Source: Bacteroidetes bacterium HGW-Bacteroidetes-6 (GTDB lineage: Bacteria > Bacteroidota > Bacteroidia > Bacteroidales > DTU049). From it: 53,764 nt of DNA. Position numbers and translations under genes: made by a program. The stretch lies in assembly GCA_002842495.1 (NCBI GenBank), contig PHDB01000021.1:1-53764 (forward strand). Direction: 5' to 3'. Positions 1-8,228 of the stretch are shown here, piece after piece. The stretch's first letter is position 1, and each line of letters begins with the position of its first letter. The notes under the pieces are model-generated. The model ran no database searches, was not told where the DNA came from, and was given only the letters and a program-made list of their open reading frames with translations.

Positions 1-211
1 TTATCGACTCAAGCTCCGTAATTTTCTGCTGATCGGCATCGCTCACCATCACCGCTTCGTAATCGTCGGGAGTGATGGCAGCAAAATCGGAATCGCTGCT
101 ATGATTGCGTGCAGGAAGATTTTGACCTTGATTATTCCCGCTCATACCCAGCGAGTTGAAAAAGGCATCGAAAAAATCGTCGAGCGATTCGTCTTTGATT
201 TTACCGGACAT
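1..211 (-). CDS. Partial hypothetical protein (N-terminal 70 residues)
   Basis: The reading frame starts at the ATG at 211-209 and stays open to the left edge of the window, so only the N-terminus is visible. It begins MSGKIKDESLDDFFDAFFNS and continues with an Asn/Gln-rich stretch and an acidic segment. There is no signal peptide, so this part looks cytoplasmic or linker-like. It follows the TPR gene by 30 bp on the same strand and is probably cotranscribed with it. I do not recognise the family; the rest of the gene would be needed to name it. Confidence 0.6.
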   Translation of the reverse strand, partial: MSGKIKDESLDDFFDAFFNSLGMSGNNQGQNLPARNHSSDSDFAAITPDDYEAVMVSDADQQKITELESI

Positions 212-241
212 GTAATGGTATTATCGTCGATAAAAAGGAAA

Positions 242-2953
242 TCAATTCTTCTTCCAGGTTTTTTTGTAGCTTTTCGAGAACACTTTAAACCATTTCTCTC
301 CGTCGGTATATTTCAGAATCTGAATTTTATAATCGGTGGCTCCGGCAATTTTATCGCGGATGGCCAGTTTTGCGCCCAATTGTGTTTGAATAACCTTGGT
401 ATAACTAACGGGGTAATTTCGTTTTTTCAATTCCGAAAGCATTATAAGAGCGGTATCATGATCTTTCAGATTCATAAAATACTCAACTGCATAATATACA
501 AAGTTGGCATCGCCTCCCGAAAGAATATATTTTGAGGCAGTGGGTTGCGACAAGCCAAATGTGTCTATTCGGTTAGTCGTAAAAAACACCGCACACAATC
601 CGAGTTGTTTCAGACATTCGGTATAGTTGCTTTTTGCTGCAAGTGCATCGGTGTTTTTCATCATATTCTGATACTCAACTGCAGGTTTAATTCTGTTTTG
701 TTCCTGATAGGCCGGCAGGTTATCGATATTGCAGAGAATATTCGCATTTGTGACTTCAATTGCTTGCCCGAGCGTTGTAGTAGCACTGGCATAGTTACCA
801 TCGCGCATATATAAACGAGCCTTGTCCATCAGTTCGTTATAACTTTTTTCGGCATTGGCACATTCCTGCGAAAATATTTTATTTTTCAATTCCGACATTT
901 TCGCCTCAATGTCTCTGTCAGCTTCAAGACCATAAAGCTTAATTTCATCTCCGGCAGTTTGATAGTTCTGTCTGGCTTCGGCCAATTTGTTTCCCCAGGC
1001 ATTCATTTTACCTTCATCGATGGTTTTCAACACCAAGGGTTTTCCGGATGCTTTTATCCATATTTTCAAACTATCGTTTCGCTGAAACGAATAATTTTCT
1101 TCGAAAGCACGGGCATCAAGAAACAACCTGACAGCCTCGGCATGATTACCTCCGTTCAACTGGTTTTTACCCGAAGCAATAGCAATATTATACCTTTTTT
1201 CTTTAATTTTTGCCATGACCTGAATGGCGTCGCGATCCGATGTGATATCGCCGGGATACATTTGCTGATAAGCAATTGCCTGCGAACATATTGTTTCGGC
1301 ATTGTCGAGCTTATCGGCCTCTAATTTCTGACGCGAATTATCGAGCAGATTATTGTATTTTCCATTCCGTGCAGTTTTCAGTCCTTGAGCAAGGCCTTGA
1401 ACTTCTCCAATGGTTGAATATATTTTACAAAGACTATCGCAACGGCCAAACTGCACCAATGCTAGTTCATATTTTTTATTGGCATTACACACATTCCCCG
1501 CTTTCACATATTCTTTGCAAAGAGTTGCCATCCATTGCATGCTTTCGCTGTTGCTGATAATATCGGACGAAAACTGCTTCTGGTACTCCATACTTTGGTT
1601 GATATAGTTACCGGCAATATCGAGACGACCATTCTCTATCGCTTTTTCGGCAACCTGCAAATAGCTGTGATAAATTCCATATCGAGCCTGAGCCAACCCC
1701 TTGGTTGCCTGTTCGGTGCAAACCATTCCGGGAGTAGTTGTACACATCCATTTTGCCCGCTCGTATGTCTCGATGGCTTCATTGAATTTTTGCTCGCCGG
1801 TATATTTTTCGCCAACCGAAAGCAACGAAGTGTAAATTGTATTGCCAAGCTGAATCAGAAGCTGCTGGGTCGAGGGATCAGGATTCATTTTCAGCAACGC
1901 TGTATTTACCATTACCGATGCTGTATCAATATTGCCAACATTGTACTCCATACGGGCCAGCTGATATTGCGCCGGAGCATAATACGGATTTATCTGAAGA
2001 GCTTTATTGTAATCGTTGGCAGCATCCTGAAGTTTGCCTTCGGCCATAAAGTTATTGCCCCGCTGGCAAAAAAGCTGATCGAGAATAGAAAGCCGCTGAT
2101 TGAGTTGCAAACGAGCCTGCATGGTTTGCTGAGACAAACTTTCCATTTTTGAAACAAACTGCATTGGATCATTTTCCCATAAATTAAGTGTCTGGGGAAA
2201 TTGCCTTGTATCGATATTAATGATGGTTGCTTCAACCTCCTTGAGCTCAATATCGTAAAACGAAAGCATATCGATGTTATCGGTATGAATGTTTTGAACC
2301 TTTGCCAGATTGTCGGCAATCACCGGATCGGTTGAATAGTAATCGTTGATATAGGCAACCTGATTAAGAAAAACATTTTTTGTTCGCTCATTGAAAAACA
2401 ATTTCTGATTTTCAATGGCAACTGAATATTGCTGATCTTTCATTGTGTCGGTGAAAGCCAATTCAGGAATCTGAAAATATCCAAGATTGTCGTTGAGCGG
2501 CACCGAGGTATAAGTTTTATTCACCACCAATTCCGGATCGCCTCCATGCAAATTGCCGGTTTGCTTTCGGTAAATTTTGGCAACATAATCAAATTCACCG
2601 GGAATTAATTTTTTAGCAATATTAATTCCTTTGTAAAAAACATCACCTGATGCCGAAAAGTTCTTGAGTTCCAGAATCAATTTATAGTGAGTGGAATCGA
2701 GTTTTACAATTTTCTGCATCATGGTGTAATTCACCGTAAATGAAGTAAAATCGGCCCGTTTAGGAATAGATTTGGCTATTTCCTGAATAATAAAATTGCT
2801 ATAGTATTCACGGGCACCCGGAACCGCATAATATTGGAAAATTGCGCTATACGAAAACTCATTATTGAGAATTGTGGTTTGTTGGGCTTTAGACTTCGGC
2901 GCAAATCCTAACAAAAGTGACAAAAAAGCACAAAGCAGAAAAGTCTTTTTCAT
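242..2953 (-). CDS. Exported tetratricopeptide-repeat protein
   Basis: A 903-residue protein with a clear N-terminal signal peptide (Lys-Lys followed by a Leu/Phe-rich core, ending near SKAQQ at residue 24). No lipobox and no T9SS sorting domain are visible; the C-terminus is Lys/Trp-rich and basic. The middle and C-terminal parts hold several degenerate TPR-like helix pairs, the clearest around residues 300-360 (pattern A..Y..AL.INP.YAPA.Y.LA), with more near 385-420, 485-510 and 600-665. TPR repeats usually mediate protein-protein contacts. A likely setting is the periplasm, as a scaffold. The short spacing to the next leftward gene suggests an operon. Specific function unknown. Confidence 0.8.
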   Translation of the reverse strand: MKKTFLLCAFLSLLLGFAPKSKAQQTTILNNEFSYSAIFQYYAVPGAREYYSNFIIQEIAKSIPKRADFTSFTVNYTMMQKIVKLDSTHYKLILELKNFSASGDVFYKGINIAKKLIPGEFDYVAKIYRKQTGNLHGGDPELVVNKTYTSVPLNDNLGYFQIPELAFTDTMKDQQYSVAIENQKLFFNERTKNVFLNQVAYINDYYSTDPVIADNLAKVQNIHTDNIDMLSFYDIELKEVEATIINIDTRQFPQTLNLWENDPMQFVSKMESLSQQTMQARLQLNQRLSILDQLFCQRGNNFMAEGKLQDAANDYNKALQINPYYAPAQYQLARMEYNVGNIDTASVMVNTALLKMNPDPSTQQLLIQLGNTIYTSLLSVGEKYTGEQKFNEAIETYERAKWMCTTTPGMVCTEQATKGLAQARYGIYHSYLQVAEKAIENGRLDIAGNYINQSMEYQKQFSSDIISNSESMQWMATLCKEYVKAGNVCNANKKYELALVQFGRCDSLCKIYSTIGEVQGLAQGLKTARNGKYNNLLDNSRQKLEADKLDNAETICSQAIAYQQMYPGDITSDRDAIQVMAKIKEKRYNIAIASGKNQLNGGNHAEAVRLFLDARAFEENYSFQRNDSLKIWIKASGKPLVLKTIDEGKMNAWGNKLAEARQNYQTAGDEIKLYGLEADRDIEAKMSELKNKIFSQECANAEKSYNELMDKARLYMRDGNYASATTTLGQAIEVTNANILCNIDNLPAYQEQNRIKPAVEYQNMMKNTDALAAKSNYTECLKQLGLCAVFFTTNRIDTFGLSQPTASKYILSGGDANFVYYAVEYFMNLKDHDTALIMLSELKKRNYPVSYTKVIQTQLGAKLAIRDKIAGATDYKIQILKYTDGEKWFKVFSKSYKKTWKKN

Positions 2954-2975
2954 GTATAATTACGTGTTAACGTCG

Positions 2976-2983
2976 CAAAAGTA
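2976..2983 (-). promoter_or_regulatory. Candidate -7 promoter element of the TPR gene
   Basis: On the minus strand this reads TACTTTTG, matching the Bacteroidota -7 consensus TAnnTTTG, about 20 nt before the start codon. No well-placed -33 TTG was found, so the call is tentative. Confidence 0.4.
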
Positions 2984-3072
2984 ATTAAAAATATGCCAAA
3001 AACAGTGCAACAAACAACAGACTGTTCACAAGGCTGTGTTGAAAATGCGAAATTAAAAACCAGCTATTTTTA

Positions 3073-3654
3073 TTAGCTATTTAGCTCAATTTCTTCCAAT
3101 TGCGAATTGCTTAGAATTTGTGCTTTTCTATTTATATGAATTTCTATTAAATTGTCGGTATCACTAACCCAATTGAGGACAATACTTTTATCGATCCACA
3201 AACATGAATCGTCGCAATACAAATTCAACGACGACCATTTGTATCCCAACAATTTTTCCGAAAGGCCATGTTTTACATGATTGAGATGAATGTATTGTAA
3301 TGCTGTAAAGAAATGAGCTTCATCGGTAATTAATGTTCTCCTGTATCGATCGCGGAACAAACTTCCTGTGCGCTTGTTTTCTTTATTAAAAGCTTGGGAA
3401 TAGGCATTAAAGAGATTGGACAAGGGCAAATGCAGCTTATTGTCGGGCATGTCGCTTTTCTCGTCAATTCCAACAAGCAAGTGAAAATGATTTGGAATTA
3501 AACTAAATGCATAAATATTGATAAATGGAACCAAATGCTTTATTATTAAAGAAATGAAGTACTCATAGTTTCGTTCCGAAAGAAATATTTTCTCTTTATT
3601 ATTACCCTGATTATAAATATGATAACACCGACCTTTTTGAAGTGGGGGGAACAT
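3073..3654 (-). CDS. REP-associated tyrosine transposase (RAYT, Y1/HUH family)
   Basis: A 193-residue protein with the hallmarks of the Y1_Tnp/IS200-like fold. The metal-binding HUH pair is His56-Phe-His58 within SLIPNHFHLLV. The likely nucleophile is Tyr121 in QYIHLNHVKHG, the form typical of RAYTs. RAYT proteins nick single-stranded hairpins and are associated with dispersed REP palindromes rather than being ordinary transposons. A perfect palindrome lies 60 bp upstream of its start, consistent with that role. No flanking IS ends were seen. The gene sits alone between the TPR and CLC genes and appears intact. Confidence 0.9.
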   Translation of the reverse strand: MFPPLQKGRCYHIYNQGNNKEKIFLSERNYEYFISLIIKHLVPFINIYAFSLIPNHFHLLVGIDEKSDMPDNKLHLPLSNLFNAYSQAFNKENKRTGSLFRDRYRRTLITDEAHFFTALQYIHLNHVKHGLSEKLLGYKWSSLNLYCDDSCLWIDKSIVLNWVSDTDNLIEIHINRKAQILSNSQLEEIELNS

Positions 3655-3714
3655 AGTAGTTCGAATTTTGATTTGTAAAAATAGTAAAAAGTTTTAGAAG
3701 CGCTTACCGGACTA

Positions 3715-3747
3715 AACCCTCACAGGGTTTAAAACCCTGTGAGGGTT
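3715..3747. repeat. REP-like palindrome next to the RAYT gene
   Basis: A perfect inverted repeat with 16-nt arms (AACCCTCACAGGGTTT and its complement) around a single A. It lies between the CLC stop codon and the RAYT start. Its position beside a RAYT gene suggests a REP/BIME-type element and a probable substrate of the transposase. It may also end CLC transcription. A second, imperfect inverted repeat (GTGTGCAG with CTGC-GC-ACAC) follows at about 3754-3775. Confidence 0.75.
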
Positions 3748-3817
3748 ATGCGGGTGTGCAGTCAGCTGCGCACACGTGCACGTAAGCAGCAAAAACTTTT
3801 TGAAAACAAAGCCCAAA

Positions 3818-5596
3818 TCAATCTCCAGAAAACTCTCTGATTTTATTCCTGTAAATCATAAATATATTAGATCGGGAAACAAAACCTACATATTTTTCAT
3901 CATCAAGAACGGGAAGATTGTACCATCCGGTTTTGCGGAATTTGGCTATAGCTGTTTCCAGATTATCGTTCAGTGTAACATACACATCGGGAATTTGCAT
4001 CAGATCTTTCACAATCAAAGTATCGTATTGGGACTGGTCAAACATTACCTGCCGGACATCGTCCAGAGAGATAACACCTACAAAATTTCCCACTTCGTTT
4101 ACTACAGGAAAAAGATTGCGGTTCGAACGCGAGATAGCCTCCACAAGATGTCGTAACTTTTCGTCAGGGTGAACAACTTCAAACTGTGTTTCCACCATTT
4201 CCTTCACCATCAGGAGTGTTAATGCAGTTTTATCACGATCGTGCGTTATCAGCTCTCCTTTTCGGGCCAAGCCCCTTGTATAAATGGAATAAGGCTCTCT
4301 GAGTCTGGTTGTTAAAAACGCCAAACTTGATGTAATAATGAGTGGAATAAACAAATTGTAGCCGCCGGTAATTTCAGCGATGAGAAATATGGCCGTTAAC
4401 GGTGCGGAAACAACTCCTGAAATCAACCCAGCCATCCCAACCAAAATAAAGTTAGCCGGTATCAAAGTACCTATATCCAAAAGGTTAACCGATTTCACAA
4501 AAACAGCTCCTGTAATACCTCCCATAAACAACGCCGGAGCAAACACCCCTCCTACTCCACCCGAACCAGTAGTAAGTGACGTTGCAACAACTTTCAACAC
4601 AAGCACCAGACCTAAATAACCTACAAATGACCATGAGTTTTCGTCGAAGGCATAAAATGCAGAATTATTTGCCAAATCGTGAATTTGACCGCTCAGAATC
4701 ATTCTCATAGCCGAATACCCCTCTCCATACAAAGGTGGAAAGAAAAAAATCAGTGCTCCAACACCCACACCAGCGATTAAAACTCTGACGAATTTTCGCT
4801 TAATTTTCTGAACCACAGTTTCTATAAAACTATTGGCTCTCAAAAAATACAGAGAAACAATACCCGTGAAAATTCCTAAAACGATATAAAACGGGATATT
4901 GGAAAAATTCACCGTTTCACGAACCGAAAAATAAAACTCTACATTCTCGCCAAGCAGAAAAGTTGAAACCATGGACCCGGATACGGCACTGATAAGAAGG
5001 GGTATAATCGATGCTGCTGTGATATCGAGTGCCAGAACTTCGACTGCAAATATCAATCCGGCAATGGGAGCTTTAAAAATTGCAGCCATTGCTCCGGCTG
5101 TTCCGGCACCAATAAGCAACATTCGGGTTCGGTGCGACTGATTGAACCATTCGCCAATATTAGCACCTATTGCAGCACCCGTTGCAAGAATTGGAGCCTC
5201 CATACCTACCGAGCCACCCATTCCTGATGTAAAGCTGCAACCTATCATGCTGGAGTACATATTATGACGCTTCATTTTGGCATTGCCCTTCGAAAGAGCA
5301 TATAAAATCCGCGAAACACCATGCCCGATTTCATCTTTGATTATATAATATGTAAAAACAACGGTTACAAGAATCCCCAATACCGGTAAAATCAAGTAAT
5401 AAATGTTCTCCGACTCAACATTAGCCTGATCACGAACATATGTTTCTATATAATGAACTGATGTTTTAAGCAAAACCGCTGCAAGACCGGCAGTAATCCC
5501 AATCACAACACTCAACAAAAGCACAAATTGCTTATGCCTGATGAGTTTCTTGTAATACGAAACTGGTTTTTCAATTAAAAAATCGCGCAGTGGCAT
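3818..5596 (-). CDS. CLC-family chloride channel with C-terminal CBS pair
   Basis: A 592-residue polytopic membrane protein. CLC signature regions are in order: GHGVS (residues 91-95, the first anion-binding loop), GMEAP (131-135) with the gating glutamate E133, FKAPIAGLIFAVEV (174-187), and GSGGVGGVFAP near 345. Two CBS domains occupy roughly residues 455-590 and probably sense nucleotides or ionic strength. The residue aligned with the proton-pathway glutamate of E. coli ClcA (E203) is V187, while the neighbouring E202 equivalent (E186) is kept. In characterised CLCs, loss of that glutamate goes with channel-like rather than H+/Cl- exchange behaviour. Monocistronic, divergent from the M16 operon. 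Confidence 0.93.
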   Translation of the reverse strand: MPLRDFLIEKPVSYYKKLIRHKQFVLLLSVVIGITAGLAAVLLKTSVHYIETYVRDQANVESENIYYLILPVLGILVTVVFTYYIIKDEIGHGVSRILYALSKGNAKMKRHNMYSSMIGCSFTSGMGGSVGMEAPILATGAAIGANIGEWFNQSHRTRMLLIGAGTAGAMAAIFKAPIAGLIFAVEVLALDITAASIIPLLISAVSGSMVSTFLLGENVEFYFSVRETVNFSNIPFYIVLGIFTGIVSLYFLRANSFIETVVQKIKRKFVRVLIAGVGVGALIFFFPPLYGEGYSAMRMILSGQIHDLANNSAFYAFDENSWSFVGYLGLVLVLKVVATSLTTGSGGVGGVFAPALFMGGITGAVFVKSVNLLDIGTLIPANFILVGMAGLISGVVSAPLTAIFLIAEITGGYNLFIPLIITSSLAFLTTRLREPYSIYTRGLARKGELITHDRDKTALTLLMVKEMVETQFEVVHPDEKLRHLVEAISRSNRNLFPVVNEVGNFVGVISLDDVRQVMFDQSQYDTLIVKDLMQIPDVYVTLNDNLETAIAKFRKTGWYNLPVLDDEKYVGFVSRSNIFMIYRNKIREFSGD

Positions 5597-5604
5597 TGTT
5601 ATAA

Positions 5605-5634
5605 TTTGGGGTCAAAGATATTTATTTAACTTTG
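5605..5634 (+). promoter_or_regulatory. Bacteroidota-type promoter of the M16 operon
   Basis: TTTG at 5605-5608 and TAACTTTG at 5627-5634, with an 18-nt spacer, matching the -33/-7 pattern of the Bacteroidota housekeeping sigma factor. The predicted leader before the ATG at 5651 is about 12 nt. Confidence 0.65.
5613..5620 (-). promoter_or_regulatory. -7 promoter element of the CLC gene
   Basis: Reads TATCTTTG on the minus strand, an exact TAnnTTTG match, 16 nt before the CLC start codon. It lies inside the spacer of the rightward M16 promoter, so the two divergent promoters overlap. A -33 TTG at the usual distance is not evident. Confidence 0.5.
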
Positions 5635-5650
5635 AAGGAAAAATATTTCC

Positions 5651-6889
5651 ATGCTTCAATTTGAAAAATTCACACTCAATAATGGACTCAAAGTACTGAT
5701 CCACAACGATATTTCAACACCAATGGCTGTTGTAAATATTCTTTACGGAGTTGGTGCCCGCGACGAAGATGAAAACCGAACAGGTTTTGCTCATCTGTTC
5801 GAACACCTCATGTTTGGTGGCAGTATCAATATTCCTGAATTCGACATTCCTATTGAGCAGGCTGGAGGCGAAAACAACGCATTTACCAACAACGATTTCA
5901 CCAATTACTACATTTCATTACCTGCCGGTAATATCGAAACCGCTTTTTGGCTCGAGTCGGACCGAATGCTGAATTTGGCATTTTCCGAAAAATCGCTCGA
6001 AGTACAACGCAAAGTAGTGATCGAAGAATTCAAGCAGCGCTATCTCAATCATCCTTATGGCGATGCATGGCTGCATCTTCGGCCTCTTGCTTTCAAAAAA
6101 CATCCTTACCGCTGGGCAACTATTGGGAAAGAAATCGGCCATATCGAAAATGCAACCATGGACGACGTAAAAGCATTTTATTCAAAATGGTACAATCCCG
6201 GAAATGCAATTCTCACGGTGGCAAGTCCACTCGACAGCAAAACTGTTCTTCCACTTATCGAAAAGTGGTTTGGTGGAATAGAAAAGACACACAGCGCTAT
6301 TCACAACGTTCCAAACGAACCAAAACAAACTGAAAAAAGGACTCTCGTTCTTGAGCGCGATGTACCGTTTCGTTCAATTTACAGAGCCTGGCATATGCCC
6401 GAGCGATTGCATCCCGATTACAAAGTATGCGATTTGATATCGGATTTGCTTTCAAACGGCCCATCGTCTCGTCTCTACCAAAATCTGGTAAAAAAGCGCA
6501 ATCTGTTTTCAAATCTTAACGCTTATATTGCCGGCGATTTCGATCCGGGTCTTTTCTTGATTCAGGGCGAATTGTCGGATGGAAAAACTTTCGATGAAGC
6601 TATTGAGGCTATCGACAACGAAATAAACAGAATTATTGCCGGCGATTTCAGCGATCACGAACTCCAAAAAGTAAAAAACAAAATAGAATCGGCTTTTGAG
6701 TTTTCGAAAACCAGTATTTTGAACAAAGCCATGAATCTTTCTATTTATGAATGGATGGGCGATGCAGCACTTATAAACAGCGAAGTGGAAAATTACAAGA
6801 AAATTAGCCGCGACGATATTACCAAAGTTGCCCGGGAAATATTCTGCAACAACAATTTATCGGAACTTTTCTACGAGCCGACCAAATGA
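5651..6889 (+). CDS. M16 family zinc metallopeptidase, catalytic subunit
   Basis: A 412-residue protein with the inverted zinc motif HxxEH at H48-L-F-E51-H52 and the downstream glutamate in the VIEEF segment (E125/E126), about 74 residues later, as expected for M16 enzymes (pitrilysin/mitochondrial processing peptidase type). It also has the usual N-terminal NGLKVL strand and a C-terminal M16_C-like domain. There is no signal peptide, so it is likely cytoplasmic. The next gene encodes a homologous subunit without the zinc motif. Two-subunit M16 enzymes generally form a clamshell chamber that degrades peptides. Possible substrates are signal peptides or imported peptides, but this is not shown by the sequence. 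Confidence 0.93.
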   Translation: MLQFEKFTLNNGLKVLIHNDISTPMAVVNILYGVGARDEDENRTGFAHLFEHLMFGGSINIPEFDIPIEQAGGENNAFTNNDFTNYYISLPAGNIETAFWLESDRMLNLAFSEKSLEVQRKVVIEEFKQRYLNHPYGDAWLHLRPLAFKKHPYRWATIGKEIGHIENATMDDVKAFYSKWYNPGNAILTVASPLDSKTVLPLIEKWFGGIEKTHSAIHNVPNEPKQTEKRTLVLERDVPFRSIYRAWHMPERLHPDYKVCDLISDLLSNGPSSRLYQNLVKKRNLFSNLNAYIAGDFDPGLFLIQGELSDGKTFDEAIEAIDNEINRIIAGDFSDHELQKVKNKIESAFEFSKTSILNKAMNLSIYEWMGDAALINSEVENYKKISRDDITKVAREIFCNNNLSELFYEPTK

Positions 6890-6932
6890 AACCAAAAGCA
6901 ACAACTACTTGTCTTACATTAGAAAACCAAAT

Positions 6933-8225
6933 ATGAAATCCGATATCGACCGACTCAAGTCTCCAGCATTAAAACCATTGCAATTCGATGGTTTCCCCGA
7001 ATATATAACGCAACAACTCGGGCAGGATACAACATGCTATATTTTCAAGAACAACAGTTCGGGGGTTGTGAAGCTTGATCTCGCGATCCCAACTGGCTCA
7101 TGGCATCAGAAAATAGCGCTTCAGGCATCAACCACAGCCCGGATGTTCAGCGAAGGAAGCAAAAGTATGGATGCGTTTGCCATTGCCGAAGCCATCGATT
7201 TCAACGGTGCACATCTCGATTTCGGCTCATCGCATCATTATATAAACATGAGTGTTGTTGCTGTTTTCGACAAATTGCTATTACTTCTGCCCATTATTGA
7301 ATCGATGCTTTCGGCTCCAACATTTCCGGAAAATGAAATGCAAACCATTCTAGCTAACAATAAACAGGATTTTGCCGTCTCCAATCGTAAAGTGATGGGA
7401 ATTGCACGCAGAGTATTTCCTGCTTTTCTGTATGGAGAGAATCACCCCTATGGTCGCATATTGAAAGAAACCGATTTCGATCGGCTTACCACCAACGACC
7501 TGATCGATTTTTACCATACAATACAATTCAGCAAAAGCAAAGTTTATTTGAGTGGTCATATCGATAACGAAATGATATCAGCTCTTGACAAACTGATTGC
7601 AAATCCGATATTCAGTTCACAAAAAACTGAGACCAATGGCAATTTTAACATTGAGCAATCTGTTGAAAAAAAGCACTACATCGAAGTTGCTGAAGCGGTT
7701 CAATCGGCAATTATTTTCGGATTACCTGTTGTTGGCCGCAACCACGAAGACTTTCCGCTGCTTATGCTTGCCAACACAATTCTGGGAGGATATTTTGGCA
7801 GCAGGCTCATGAAATCGATTCGCGAAGACAAAGGCTTAACTTATGGAATTTCATCGGGAATTGCAGTAAAACCATTTGCATCGCACCTTACCATTCAAAC
7901 CGAAGTAAAAGCCGAAACCACAACAATTGCTGTTGATGAAATTTTTAAAGAGATTTCCCGTTTATCAATACAACCTGTTAGCAACGACGAATTGAATACA
8001 GCTCGCAATTTCTTATTCGGAAACTTCCTTCGTAGCATGGATGGTCCGTTTCAGCTTTCCGACCGACTGCAAACGGTTCATCCTGAAGGTTTACAACCCG
8101 AAATCTACTACTCAAACTATTGGAATAAAGTTGCAGCAGCAACACCTTCCGATATTCAACAAACCGTTATTAAACACCTGAATCCCGACAACATGCATGT
8201 GCTTGTTGTAGGAAAGGAAAAATAA
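6933..8225 (+). CDS. M16-like peptidase, non-catalytic partner subunit
   Basis: A 430-residue M16-like protein. The ATG at 6933 is chosen because it begins after the stop of the upstream gene; a longer in-frame extension from 6828 would overlap that gene. At the position of HxxEH it has ALQASTTARMFSEG, so the zinc ligands are missing. The substrate-binding signature of the partner subunit is kept as GSRLMKSIREDKGLTYGISS, in the second domain. Such pairs form heterodimers in which this subunit supplies the Arg/Tyr substrate-binding residues. It is 43 bp downstream of the catalytic gene and 3 bp before the T9SS cargo gene, so the three probably share a transcript. Confidence 0.9.
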   Translation: MKSDIDRLKSPALKPLQFDGFPEYITQQLGQDTTCYIFKNNSSGVVKLDLAIPTGSWHQKIALQASTTARMFSEGSKSMDAFAIAEAIDFNGAHLDFGSSHHYINMSVVAVFDKLLLLLPIIESMLSAPTFPENEMQTILANNKQDFAVSNRKVMGIARRVFPAFLYGENHPYGRILKETDFDRLTTNDLIDFYHTIQFSKSKVYLSGHIDNEMISALDKLIANPIFSSQKTETNGNFNIEQSVEKKHYIEVAEAVQSAIIFGLPVVGRNHEDFPLLMLANTILGGYFGSRLMKSIREDKGLTYGISSGIAVKPFASHLTIQTEVKAETTTIAVDEIFKEISRLSIQPVSNDELNTARNFLFGNFLRSMDGPFQLSDRLQTVHPEGLQPEIYYSNYWNKVAAATPSDIQQTVIKHLNPDNMHVLVVGKEK

Positions 8226-8228
8226 AAA

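Noticed and set aside
1535..2152. Long rightward open frame inside the TPR gene
   Set aside because: Antisense shadow of the TPR coding sequence, with low-complexity translation and no motif.
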